Below, one piece after another: positions 25,006 through 35,314 of a DNA stretch of 64,000 nt. The number at the start of each line of letters is the position of its first letter. The first letter of the stretch is position 1. The position numbers and the translations under genes were made by a program. The stretch is from contig QANZ01008445.1 in NCBI GenBank assembly GCA_003254925.1, positions 157,898-221,897 of the forward strand, given 5' to 3'. The DNA comes from Chamaecrista fasciculata. Lineage: Eukaryota > Streptophyta > Magnoliopsida > Fabales > Fabaceae. The notes under the pieces are model-generated. The model was not told where the DNA came from. It searched no databases and was given only the letters and a program-made list of their open reading frames with translations.

Positions 25006-25475
25006 ATCCTTAACCGTTGAAAAGAGGAAACTTCCCAAAAAGAAAATGTCTTCTTTAATGGAAAAGGAGACATCCTTAATGGAAGAATACATAAAAACAT
25101 AATTAAACTTGAGCATAGTGGCGTTCTTCTTCTGCTCGTTTTCTCTTTCTCTCGTTGTGACTACTAGGGTTGTACACTAAGGTTTATATATATATTTCAA
25201 ACGGTTCAACTTGGCGTAGCCTGTAAAATGTAATTCATAGTAGGTTGGCTCATTTTGTGAGCTCTAATGTCATTTTTTGGTGGAAAGACGAGAGAGCTCT
25301 AATGTCATTGATGTAAATAAATTTGTTATTTGGTTTTGATAATATGTCATAGATGCTTTTAATTGTTGATTTCTATAATATTGATTTTCAATAACTCTTT
25401 GTAGTTTTAATGTTTGTTGATAGGTTTTATATTTTTAATTGATCTATAATTGAAATTCTATTGTTAAATAATAAA

Positions 25476-25886
25476 AAGGTCAAAATGTAAGTTTAGTCCA
25501 TATCTTTTGCTCAATCCCAATTTGATCTTAATTTGATCCTGCATATTTTTTTGTTGCACTTTTGGTTTTATATATTTGGTTCAGGTTCTAATTTGGTTTC
25601 ATATATTTTTTTGTTGTAGATTTGGTCTCATATCTTTGGATCATGTACAAAATTGATTTCATATCTTTAAGTCAGGTAGAATTAACAATGAAAACTTCTG
25701 TAAAGATATGAGACCAATTTTTTAACTTGACCAAAAGATGAGACTAAATTGTGATCTTTTGCAAAAATATGAAATCAAAGTGCAATGGAAAATATACACG
25801 ACCAAATTAGAAACAGAACAAAAGTTATAGGATCAAATTTATACTTTTTTTTTTTTAGTTAGAAACAAATTTACACTTTCACCTAA
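25476..25886. mobile_element. Fold-back TIR element, TCAAAGTG family, copy 2
   Basis: The left end GGTCAAAATGTAAGTTTAGTC and the right end (reverse complement GGTGAAAGTGTAAATTTG) frame inverted blocks rich in TTTGGTCTCATATCTTT. A poly(T) run near 25848 interrupts the right arm. The family matches 24640-25005 and 31523-31915. Confidence 0.65.
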
Positions 25887-26162
25887 TAAAAATATTGTCT
25901 TCCAATGCTGTAATCTCAGTTAGGTTCTAATGTTTTGAATTCGGCTCGTGCAGGCATGCTTCTTGAGCAATTAATTCCAAAAAAAAAAAAAAATCTTGTT
26001 ACCTGTAATCTATTGAGCAATTTTGTTGAATTAATTATTGTGAATCTGCTCAAATAGTGCTTAATTGGAACAAAAGCAAAAGCCCCCTCCTTTACATTCG
26101 CTTTTTGTGAATTCTAGTATCTTTGAATTGGCTGAACTTGTTTTTGTATGATGAAATCTAAG
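25887..26162. other. AT-rich spacer
   Basis: Nothing recognisable apart from a poly(A) run near 25979-25993. Confidence 0.4.
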
Positions 26163-26480
26163 AAGTATGGACACTTCATTTTAAGGGCGTGTCGTCGTGT
26201 CGGATACGTGTCAGTGTCCGACACCCGTACGACACTGATACGACACATATTCATAAATTTTAAAATATAAATCAATTTTTTGTGACTTTAACATGACATA
26301 TAAGAGAAAATAATAATACATATGACATATATTATGAATAAAATTTGTAATTTTTAAATTTTTCATTAAAAATTATGAATATTTAATTATTTATATATAT
26401 AAATATATGGCGTGTCGTGTCGCGTAGTTTTGAGAATTTAGTGTGTCGCTGTGTCCGTGTCCGTGTCAGTGTCCATGCTT
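26163..26480. mobile_element. GTGTC-rich-ended fold-back element
   Basis: The left part starts AAGTATGGACACTTC, followed by GCGTGTCGTCGTGTCGG and GTGTCAGTGTCCGACACC. The right part ends GTGTCCGTGTCAGTGTCCAT. The reverse complement of the right end, AAGCATGGACACTGACAC, mirrors the left start. The core is very AT-rich and shares TTTAATTATTT and TATATAAATATAT words with the intron 11 repeat at 12250-12300, suggesting a distant relation. No coding capacity. Confidence 0.6.
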
Positions 26481-26879
26481 TCTAGGAGAAAATTGAATTT
26501 TTGGTTGTTTTCGGCCATTAATATTCATTTTGCTTCAATAAATTTTATGAAAAACAACTTAATTGAAGGTTCGACAAATTTGGTGTTACTCCTTTTTTAA
26601 TGATTTGATTTACTATTTAAGTGTTTTTTTTTTTTGGCTTCTTTTGTGATTCTGGAATGGCGAATTTCTTACCCCATCAATCAATCAATTAATTTAATCA
26701 AACAATGGTTTGATTTGCATGCGTGTCAAGCTGATGCAGCAAGTTCACAAGCTAATCTTTTGTTTACTCGCAATTTCCCTCTGCCATGTCAACAATTAAT
26801 TTGAATTTGCCTTCATAAGTCGGACTTAACAATGCGCTTTGCTATTTTTCGCCAAACCTCAGCGCCAAATTTAATTTTC

Positions 26880-27475
26880 AACCATCTCTTTCTTTTAAAG
26901 CCACGTGTCACTCAGAAATCAAATCTTCCTCACCTACCATTGTACTCCCTCCTCAGACTCCGTTTTTCACTCTGCGCTTTGCTATTTAGCCTCTGGGTCA
27001 TTTGCATTTCCTTTGTCGTCGACGGGTTCGTTCTGCGCCGTTCTCAAGTCGCCGGTTATCTTTGCCTCCTCCGCTTAAGTCGTCGCTTGCATTTTCCGCC
27101 GCTTCGCCGGTAGCTATCTCTGGTAATCACTGTGGCCGATTTCGATTTCATCGTAGGCATTTCGTTGTCCGAATGTTTCTCGCATTTCCTTTCTGTTTTC
27201 ATACTTCCATATTCTGTTTCAACCATTTTTTTGTTGTCATTTGCTTTTCCTTTTGCGTCGACAGGTTTGTTCTCTCGGTTTCTGAAGTCGCCGGTTAGGT
27301 TTGTGTCCGATTTCCTCTGCCGCAGTCGTCGCTTGCACCTCCACCGCTTCTCCGCCCGCCATCTCCGGTAAGCACTGTCGCCCATTTCGATTTGTTTCTA
27401 GGCATTTCGTTGTCAGGTTTTGATGTAGCATCACTGTCGCCAAATTCGATTTCTTTTTAGGCATTTCGTTGTCAG
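26880..27475 (+). repeat. Duplicated GC-rich leader-like segment
   Basis: A block with GTCGACGGGTTCGTTCTG, CAAGTCGCCGGTT, GTCGTCGCTTGCA and GGCATTTCGTTGTC at about 27015-27170 recurs at about 27255-27415. A third short copy follows at about 27435-27475 (CACTGTCGCC, ATTCGATTT, GGCATTTCGTTGTC). Each unit has a possible donor (TCTGGTAATC, TCCGGTAAGC). CCACGTGTC (26901) is a G-box-like site upstream. This looks like the 5' leader and first-intron start of a host gene, duplicated in tandem; I found no coding exon that follows. Confidence 0.6.
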
Positions 27476-29559
27476 GTTCTGATGTAGGAAAGCATGAGAC
27501 TAGAAGATGTAGAATTTAGACATGATAGGGCAGGTTCCACGAAGCTTTTAAGAGGCAAGTTTCAAAATTTGAGATTTAGGGGTTCCCATCTGGAGCATTC
27601 CCGTTTTGCACTTGTGGTCATGAGATTTAGGGGTTCCCATCTGAATGAATAATATATATATATATAAGACTATATTTTTTATTAGTACTAAACTGAATAA
27701 TGCAGTTTAGGGGTTCCACTTTTTAGCACTTGTGGTCTTTCAATAATGCAGTTTAGTTTGCTACTAAACTTTCAGAATGATACTTGGCTTTTTCCCTTTC
27801 AATATCAATTCTATATTTCTGCTATTTTTCCGGAGGAATCATTAGATAATAATGTATGAGGATTGCAGGTTCACTTAATATGTTTTTAGCATTTCAATTT
27901 TTTTTGGTGAGTGTTTGATTTTGCTTTAATTAGTGAGGACTTTGGGGCATGAAGCATGATGGTTGTAATTTTTATAATGATGGCTAATCAACATCTTAGG
28001 TTGTGGGAACTTTATTTACATTAGAAGATAGTATGGCTATTGAAGGGATAGGATTTCAGGGTAACCCAAGACGATGGCTTCAATAGTATACATTATAGTA
28101 AGTTGTAACTAATTTTCAAGTTTGAAACCGTTTTCCATTGAACAAAGTGTGCAATCAGGTTCTTAACTATGTTTATCAATTGAAAAATGTGCTGCTGCAT
28201 GAATTCAATTTATTCCACCTATTTTATCTGCTGATCACTTCCAACTATCTCACTGTTTTACTAAATTAAAGGTGCAGGTGATGATTCAACAGCTGAAAGT
28301 GAATATGTAAGTGGTTTTTGCATAGAAAGAAAGATCGATTTAACAAGTTACATTAAAGGTGCAGGTGATGATTTAGCAGCTGAAACTGCTTCATAGTTTT
28401 GTTTTATGAATGATGTTTGTGGATTAACCATGAATAACAATATATTATCTGTTCACATTTCATTTATCAGATTAAGATATTTTTTATTTAGCTTGAAACT
28501 GCTTGACATTGAATCACCTTGAAGAGATTAAGTAATTAGTTATTATGGATGATATTGCACAGGTGGAGTTAACATAAAGGTTTGGTTTTATTTTAAGTTA
28601 AAAATTTCTTTTTTTTTTTTGGTCTGTAGGCGCTCAATGGATTGCTATATAATTGGTTTGCTTCTCCTAGATGCTTTAATTTTCCAGCTATTAAATTACT
28701 CTGTTTTTGTATCTTTGCAATGTCTGATGCACCAGCTGCTGTCTGATCAGACACTCCTTTTGATTTCAACAATACCTTTAATTTTTCCATAGTGCTTGAT
28801 TTATATGTTTCTGACAAAACTCAATGCCAAAAATGGTGGAAGAGATTCCAATCTGTGATTCTGCTAAATCAAAATGAGTGTCTGAATCAGTTTTCTAGCA
28901 CAATGGATTTTGGAGTGAAGCTTTGATCCGTTATTATTATTTTTGTTTTTCAGCCGATCTGATTGCAGTTTAAATTGAAGATGATAGAATCAAGTAACAT
29001 CAGTTCACCTTTCCTTCTCTCTTTCTTTTCTTATTTCTTTCATTGCAAAAAAAGTTTGTCTTTGCTTCTGTAGCCTCTGGTGGACAAAGGAAAAATTGTA
29101 ATTGATTGATTTCAATTCCTGGATGGGGCCAATGTAATGAGGGTTCATTGCTTTTCTTTTTTTTATTTTTGTTTTTATGGAACTCCAATATTTCCCAATT
29201 AGCTAGCTGTTCTCTTTCTTCTTTTTTGGACTTAACAGGAAATTCATAGTTAAAAAAAAAACGAATTGGAGCATTCTCACTCATCTTTCTAATTTTCTAC
29301 TTAACAGGAAAAACTTGATCTTCTATTCACTGTTCTGTTCGATTCCGTCCTTGCATTGATATACACAAGGTATTTCAGTCTATCATTTGTCAATTTTTTT
29401 TTTGCTATTGTCTAATAGTTTGCTTATTTTTCTTTTTCCTCAGTTTCTGTTTGATTGTTTATATCCATAATTGTTGCTATTGTCTGATAGTTCTCTTATT
29501 TTGATGGTTGGAATTTTGGCACTGTAAGAGGAGTAAACGTATTTATTTCTTCTACGATT
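27476..29559. other. AT-rich region, no confirmed gene
   Basis: It contains a short duplication: TTAAAGGTGCAGGTGATGAT at about 28266 and again at about 28353, each followed by CAGCTGAAA. The GGTGCAG|GTGATGAT word looks like a splice acceptor, so these could be duplicated mini-exons of the gene whose leader is at 27.0 kb. A 74-codon frame on the - strand (28593-28817) has no recognisable domain and I do not call it. Confidence 0.4.
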
Positions 29560-30872
29560 CATTTCACTCTCTAAAACCCTAAAGTTAGGGTGCAAGTCGA
29601 ATTTTTCTCACTCTCTGAGAAAATCGACTTCCTCTCTCTAAAAACTAGGGTTAGCTGATTTTGTCTCACAAAATATGGTGCAATTCCAATTTTCACTCTT
29701 GTGTGAACTAGGGTTAGCAATTTCGACTTTGGCTCTCCTTTTATAGAGTTTGGGGAGTTTGATAATTATAATTAGGGAATCCCTAATTATAAGATTACAA
29801 TAATATTATAATTTTAGGCCTTGAATTCTTAATTAAAATATTACCTTAATATCTTAATTTGAATTCAAAATGCAATCTTTGAGAAACAAAATGCAAGATC
29901 AAATCTTGCTCTTGGTCCCACCTAGAATGCGCCATATCCCCTTAATTTTTAAGGAATTTAATAAATCAAAATAACAATCCTAACTCTTAGGAAGTTATAA
30001 CCAACTTATTAATATCCAACAATATTGAATTAAAATATTACCCTAATATCTTTAATTCAAAAATTTGAATCTTGAAATCAAAATCAAATCTTGAATTCAA
30101 ATTCAAATCCAAGTCATGACTCTAATTAACAAAATATTTCCATTAATTAAAATCGCTATATATATGAGGCGCCACCCTCAATCTCATTATCCTAATATTA
30201 GTGAATTTAATAAATCAATAATCTCCTAACTTTTAGGAAGCTTATCTAATTTATTATTTCCTAATATTATAAACAAGAATATAATTGTAAACAGATTAAT
30301 CCAATTAACTATTTAACAATTAATATATTTAAACTTGTCCAACAAATTTAAATACCACAAACGTAGATATTTATTTAAGACAAGACTTCATGTCCTAAGA
30401 CATTCAACTATGTCTTAAATTGTGTCACTAAACTGACTCACGAATTAACCCTAATTCGTGTCCCATTGTGGCATCTTGATTCTACTCATGTGTGACCCAA
30501 CAGGCCTCACGTGAAGTTGGCAGCAAGTCATCTCTATGACTCACAAGTCGAGAGCGGACTCTAACAAGCCATCACGACTACCCAAAACACGTGAGTTATC
30601 GCTTAACGCCAAAACGACTTAACCTAAGTACTACCTTGACATGATCCCTATTGTCACACGATATCTTAGTCATGGATTAGGCACGGGAAAGTCATCCATA
30701 ATCCAAACCATAACTTTCTCGATTCCCTGAGTTAGTCACATAATTAATCAAGGACGCCATCATAGTAAACATGCTAATAATATGATAACAACATAATTTA
30801 TCATTTATAAATTAATCAATATGTTCAAAACATATACATAAAATGATTGGCCATTGGGCACAATCTCCATCA
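29560..30872 (-). mobile_element. Truncated LTR related to the copia element at 42897-52106
   Basis: It follows the right part of the copia LTR: AACCCTAA, AAGTCGAATTTTTCTC, ATGCGCCATAT, GAATTAACCCTAATTCGTG, GTGTGACCCAACAGGCC, CAAAACACGTGAGTTATCG, ACATGCTAATAATATGATAA and the terminal GGGCACAATCTCCATCA (30872; the copia LTR has CCAACA). The first 400 or so bases of the LTR, including TGTTGGG, and some inner parts are missing. Orientation is assigned by analogy with the full element. No internal region adjoins it. Confidence 0.8.
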
Positions 30873-31300
30873 AAATGTACTTTGGCCTTTTAATTTTTAT
30901 ATATAATAGGGAATAGTACATTAATGTTTGTCCAAATCTTAAGGTTATGCTTTACGTTTTTCTCTTAAACTTGATTAGTTTATTCCTTAATTTTTAAATA
31001 ACAATTGATAAAAGGTTTTCTAACCCCTAATAATGTCATTAAATTATTTAACACAAAAAAAAAATGTTGAGTTAGAGATAAATGTTTTATTCATTCATTT
31101 GTTTGTTCGTTTGCATTACATTTATATTTAATAAGTCATTTGTAATACTGGTAGTTATTTGATATTAAAATTTTCATATATTGATTCCAAGTTAGTATTG
31201 TTTTTGTTAAAAACATAATGATATTAATGGTTAGATCGGTTTTAATTTACTGTTAAAAGGGAATAAAAATAACCAATAAATTCAAGAGAAATTTTAAAGG
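30873..31300. other. AT-rich spacer
   Basis: No feature recognised. A TTTAATTTTTATATATAA-type low-complexity stretch lies near 30890. Confidence 0.4.
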
Positions 31301-31385
31301 CTAAAGTGCACTTTTCATCCATAACTTTTGCTGATGTCTCAATTTGGTCCTATGACTTTTTTTTGTTGCACTTTGAGTCCCAATA
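31301..31385. mobile_element. Single arm of a TCAAAGTG-family TIR element
   Basis: CTAAAGTGCACTTTTCATCC, AACTTTTGCTG, CAATTTGGTCC and TTTGTTGCACTTTGAGTCCC match the arm of the family at 24640 and 31523. No partner arm adjoins it. Confidence 0.55.
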
Positions 31386-31522
31386 ATGTAAAAACAATTT
31401 AATTAGTAGATGAATGAATATAAACCAGCAATGCTATCAATAACAACACTCTGAAACTTCTATGGAAAGAAAAAAAAAACACTGTGAAACATGCATGTCC
31501 CTACTGATAATATTATAAAAAA

Positions 31523-31915
31523 ACAGTCAAAGTGTAAACTTGGTCTCATATCTTTTGTGCAGTTTTCAATTTGGTCATGTATCTTTTTTTATTACACTTT
31601 TGGTCTCATATCTTTGCAAAAGGTCTCAATTTGGTCTCATATCATTTTTTGTCTCATATCTTTCGTTCAAGTTACAGAAATAGTCCTATATCTTTGCAAA
31701 AGGATCAACCGTTAGTTGATCCTATTGTAAAAATATGGGACCACTTTTGCACCTGACTCGAAGATATATGACCAATTCTACAATTAATCCAAATATATGT
31801 GACCAAATCTACAACGAAAAAAAATATAGAACCAAAATAGGAATTGGCCTAAAGATATGGGACCAAAAGTGCAACAAAAACAAATATGTGACCAAATTTA
31901 CACTTTAACCTAAAA
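31523..31915. mobile_element. Fold-back TIR element, TCAAAGTG family, copy 3
   Basis: The left end AGTCAAAGTGTAAACTTGGT and the right end (reverse complement GGTTAAAGTGTAAATTTGGT) frame long inverted arms with repeated TTGGTCTCATATCTTT words. The interior has the GCAAAAGG and CCTATTGTAAA turn near 31695-31730. It lies 36 bases from the end of the NLR fragment. Confidence 0.7.
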
Positions 31916-31950
31916 GATTAATTCATTGCAATTAAAATCTTCAAATTAAA

Positions 31951-32949
31951 TTAGATTACCTGACTTTCTTCCACCTTCGATCTAGAAGATTCATAGTCAT
32001 CTCTAACTAATTGATCCAAAATGTCAGCATCCTCATCAATGGGGACAAATATACATTGAAAATATTCTGGCTGACGTTCTGTACCCCATTCTGCTTCTTT
32101 CCATATTAAGTGGTGCCACCACTCCTCTTCTGCTTTGATGACTTGTAGATTTTTGCTCGACAATTCCAAGGTAGAAAGACTCAGGAGTTTTGGGCAATCG
32201 TAAAATCCTATACTTTCTAATTTTGGTCCAATGAACAATCCACTGGAAATGCTCTCCAATTCAGGAAGATAAAGCAATGACAATTTTCTCAAACGAGGAA
32301 GGAAGTACTTTACTGTGGGTTCAAATGATTCAAGGGTTATCAATGTGCTTACTTTGGGACAGTCTTCAACTATGAGCTCCTCCAAATTCGAAAGATTGTC
32401 AAGAAAATTCATAGTCAAGATAGTTGTCAAAGTGAGGCAAGTATGCAATGCTATGGTTTTCAGACTGCCAAAACAAGAAGGAGAAAATACCTCCCTTTGG
32501 TTGCATAAGCTACTTATGTCACTCATGTAGAATAAACACAAAAACTCCAAATATCGAAGTGTATTATCATTGTATGGTGATCCCCCATCAATTAGAGTTT
32601 GCATCTCATTACATTTGCCAACAATGCATACACGCAGCTGCTCTAGATTCTTCAACTCAAATTCAGAGAGATGCTTGATATTCTTGTGGCGATCCAAGAA
32701 AAGAATAGTACTGTGTCTAAGAACCTCTTTAACATCATTGGGTATGTTCACACCATTTACAAATTTCAAGCTATAACCACTTTGTCGGAATCTCGCTTCA
32801 ATACCAGATGGGGGAAGTGGTATGATACGTTGTTTTTGAGGACCAACAACAAACCGAAACTCCAAATTGCTAAAGTCTGTGACATGCTTCAAAAGCTCAA
32901 TTTCTATGGCCTCATTCTCCAATAATGATTGGTAGCTCTGAAATTTCAT
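31951..32949 (-). pseudogene. C-terminal LRR part of a CC-NBS-LRR disease-resistance gene
   Basis: A 332-codon open frame of degenerate leucine-rich repeats: FSNLEFRFVV, LKNLEQLRVCIVGKCNEMQT, a LSNLEELIVEDCPKVSTL-type repeat, LPRLRKLSLLYLPELESI and PKLESIGFYDCPKLLSL. It ends with a W-rich, acidic tail (EEEWWHHLIWKEAEW). This pattern is typical of the C-terminal half of RPS2-like/At4g27190-like CNL immune receptors. No P-loop, Kinase-2, GLPL or MHD motif is seen upstream in the next kilobase, so the NB-ARC half is missing or separated by a long intron. The frame itself is undamaged. I call it a partial gene rather than functional. Confidence 0.8.
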
Positions 32950-33581
32950 CTTCTTGACTCGCTTCTGAACTCATTTGTTTGCTTTAGACAGAATTTGGAT
33001 TGCGTTCACTTATCTACAAGAACAACTAAAACGAAAGAAGTCAACAAACTACAACTTACATCAAATTATAGTCATTTTGATCCTCAAATTATGAAGTCAA
33101 TTCCATTAAGGTCCTAAAACTTTTGTTGGTTTTGTTTTGATCTTTAAACTGTCACATTTATTCCTTTTTGTCAAATTATAGTCATCTGCTTATCACTTAT
33201 CAAATACTTCTTGTTCTCACATCTAGACTCAAACACAAAAAACAAAGGGCCTGTTTGATTTCTTTTTATAAAACAGTTTTTTGTTTCTAAAATAAAAAAA
33301 AAAACACAAAAATCTGTTTAATAATCTGTTTTTCAATATTTGGCTTTAAAAATAGAAAAACTGAAAGTTGGTTTAAAAACTTAAAATTATTCTGAACTCT
33401 GTTTTGGGAAGACGTGCGGTGGCATGACTGTAATATTGTGTAATTCTTGACATCAAATATGTAATTATACATATAACCATAGGATAGCAACAGTATCCAT
33501 AACACGATGGCATGACCGTAATACACTGTTTTGACCAAATCATCCCTTGATCCAAGCCCAATTCCTTTTATGTGAATTCCA
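32950..33581. other. AT-rich spacer with repeat-like words
   Basis: Around 33055-33190 CAAATTATAGTCATTTTGAT and CAAATTATAGTCATCTGCTT recur in a TIR-element-like context. No gene is visible, including any NB-ARC sequence belonging to the LRR fragment. Confidence 0.4.
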
Positions 33582-34064
33582 TCTTCTCCTATAATAAAAT
33601 TAACTAGTTTTAACTCTGTGCACGGGTGGTTCTTTAGATTTTGGTAAATATATTTACATAAAGATTTGGGTAAAAATTACCTATAGGATATTTAAATTTA
33701 TGAAGTGGAAATGATGTCTACAAAAATGTTAAATAAATTACAATTAGGTGACATAGCGTAATTTGCAAAATTAATAAACGATTACGATTCAGATCTTAAC
33801 ATTACATGTGTACTAAAACGTAAAAACAGAAAGATATTGTGTACCGAACAAAAAGTTAAGCGGACGTCATTACATAGTATAATATATCCTATATTATATG
33901 GCTCCACCCCTTTCTGGTCTTCCACATTTTAAAACTATAGTACAAAATTAATAATAACAGTAGGAATATTATTTGATCCATTTTTTTTACTGAGTTAACG
34001 ATTTAGTCCTTCATTTATTTTACAGACATATTTGTGTGCCCGTTAGGGCACGCAAAGCCTCTAG
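33582..34064 (+). mobile_element. Short non-autonomous Helitron
   Basis: A 483-bp unit. The 5' end TCTTCTCCTATAATAAAA (33582) is preceded by A. The 3' end is CTAG (34061-34064) followed by T, the A|T insertion site of Helitrons. Seven bases before CTAG lies a hairpin: GTGTGCCC (34034-34041), loop GTTA, GGGCACGC (34046-34053), with one G-T pair. No coding sequence. The 3' end is well supported, the 5' end less so. Confidence 0.7.
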
Positions 34065-34187
34065 TATTTCGATATGAACTAAGCAATTCGGGAATTGGCG
34101 AACTTTCAAAGGATAAGTAATCATTTCAAAGTAGTGACAAAAAAAAAATAGATCCAAATGGTAAATTCTGGTGGAAAGAAATCTGCT

Positions 34188-34252
34188 TTATATAGATATA
34201 TATAGATATATATAGATATATATATATATATATAGATATATAGATATTTATA
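34188..34252. repeat. TATATAGA/TA microsatellite
   Basis: Repeated TATATAGATA units grade into (TA)n. Low complexity. Confidence 0.9.
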
Positions 34253-34374
34253 TGGGTAAATTACCTATTGACCCCAAAACAATTTTAAATTTTTCATTTT
34301 AGTAAGTATATAATATGTATCCAGGGACCTATTTGTAATTTTTGGAAAATTTTTTGGGGACAATATGTAATTTT

Positions 34375-34525
34375 TGGAACCTTTGTTATCGTTAAAATTA
34401 CAAAATAGCTCCAAAGGGTACCAAAGTGTTAATAAATAATACCACAGTGTACCAAAGTGTCAAGTTTCAAACCACAGGAAACCAAAGTGAAATAGGGTCA
34501 AACCACAGGGTACCAAAGTGTAATT
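34375..34525. repeat. Degenerate tandem repeat with ACCAAAGTG
   Basis: GGTACCAAAGTGTTAATAA, GTGTACCAAAGTGTCAAG, GGAAACCAAAGTGAAATAG and GGGTACCAAAGTGTAATT occur within 120 bp, alternating with AACCACAG words. The spacing is about 25-35 bp. Confidence 0.65.
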
Positions 34526-34581
34526 TATATCTATATTTCATTTTCTCTGATATTTCTCAGTTCGTCGTTCATCTTGTAGCA

Positions 34582-34825
34582 ATGTCTCTTGCCGGCAGCA
34601 ACCCATTAATTCCAATCAACGAAGAATCCCGCAATATCAATAGAAAACCTTCCCGGTTGCTCCCAAAAATGAGGCTACAAACCTTCAGCCACTGAGACTA
34701 CCAATTGCCAAAAATGGGATTCGCATGCGAGAGGAGGGGGATAAACTGGCATATGTGGAATTGAGACAAAATGGCGAATGGAATGAACAACAGATCATAG
34801 AAGAACAACTTCTCTGTTCTGTGTA
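34582..34825 (+). pseudogene. Unrecognised coding remnant with a frame change
   Basis: An ATG at 34582 opens MSLAGSNPLIPINEESRNIN and about 15 further codons to a stop at about 34693. Another frame continues with Glu/Gln/Asn-rich sequence (REEGDKLAYVELRQNGEWNE) to a stop at 34823-34825. The switch falls near CCAAAAATGAGG (about 34663). Amino-acid composition suggests real coding origin, but I do not recognise the protein. It lies 3' of the Helitron helicase and could be a captured host exon. Confidence 0.4.
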
Positions 34826-35314
34826 AGTTTTTCTCGGACACCAAATGTTAATATACCCACTTCCATTTTTCATTGAAAACCTATACTATTTCGGAATCAT
34901 CGATGGGTACAGCTAGTATAGTTCATTAGACATTTTGATTCAAATTTGATAAACCTTAGTGATAGATACATATCTTGATGTGCAAAATTAAAAATACTAA
35001 CCTAATCACTGTTTCAGCTGATAATATAACAATACCAGATAAGTAGACGAAAGATGAAGAAGATGGGAATTTTGGGCATCCAAGTTGATAGAAGGACTAC
35101 ACCTGTAATGCAACATATCAGGTAATAATTCGTACTACTGATAATGAGAATGCAAATCCATATTGTATTTCAAAAGTATAAGTCAATGTAACAAATTTCT
35201 ACATGATCTAAACAAAAGAAAAATGTCCAATTATAGATGAACAAATGAAATAGTAAATCATAAACTAAGATGATCAAAATTCTGGAATGAACAACAATAT
35301 GAACCAATTTAAAG
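34826..35314. other. Region 3' of the Helitron helicase
   Basis: AT-rich. No clear Helitron CTRR end with a hairpin was found here in the - orientation, so the 3' end of the large Helitron is not fixed. Confidence 0.4.

Noticed and set aside
28593..28817. 74-codon - strand frame with a Lys-rich end
   Set aside because: No domain, starts and ends in low-complexity sequence, and no supporting neighbour.
34188..34252. Possible origin or scaffold-attachment site at the TATATAGA run
   Set aside because: Simple microsatellite; nothing beyond AT content supports a function.
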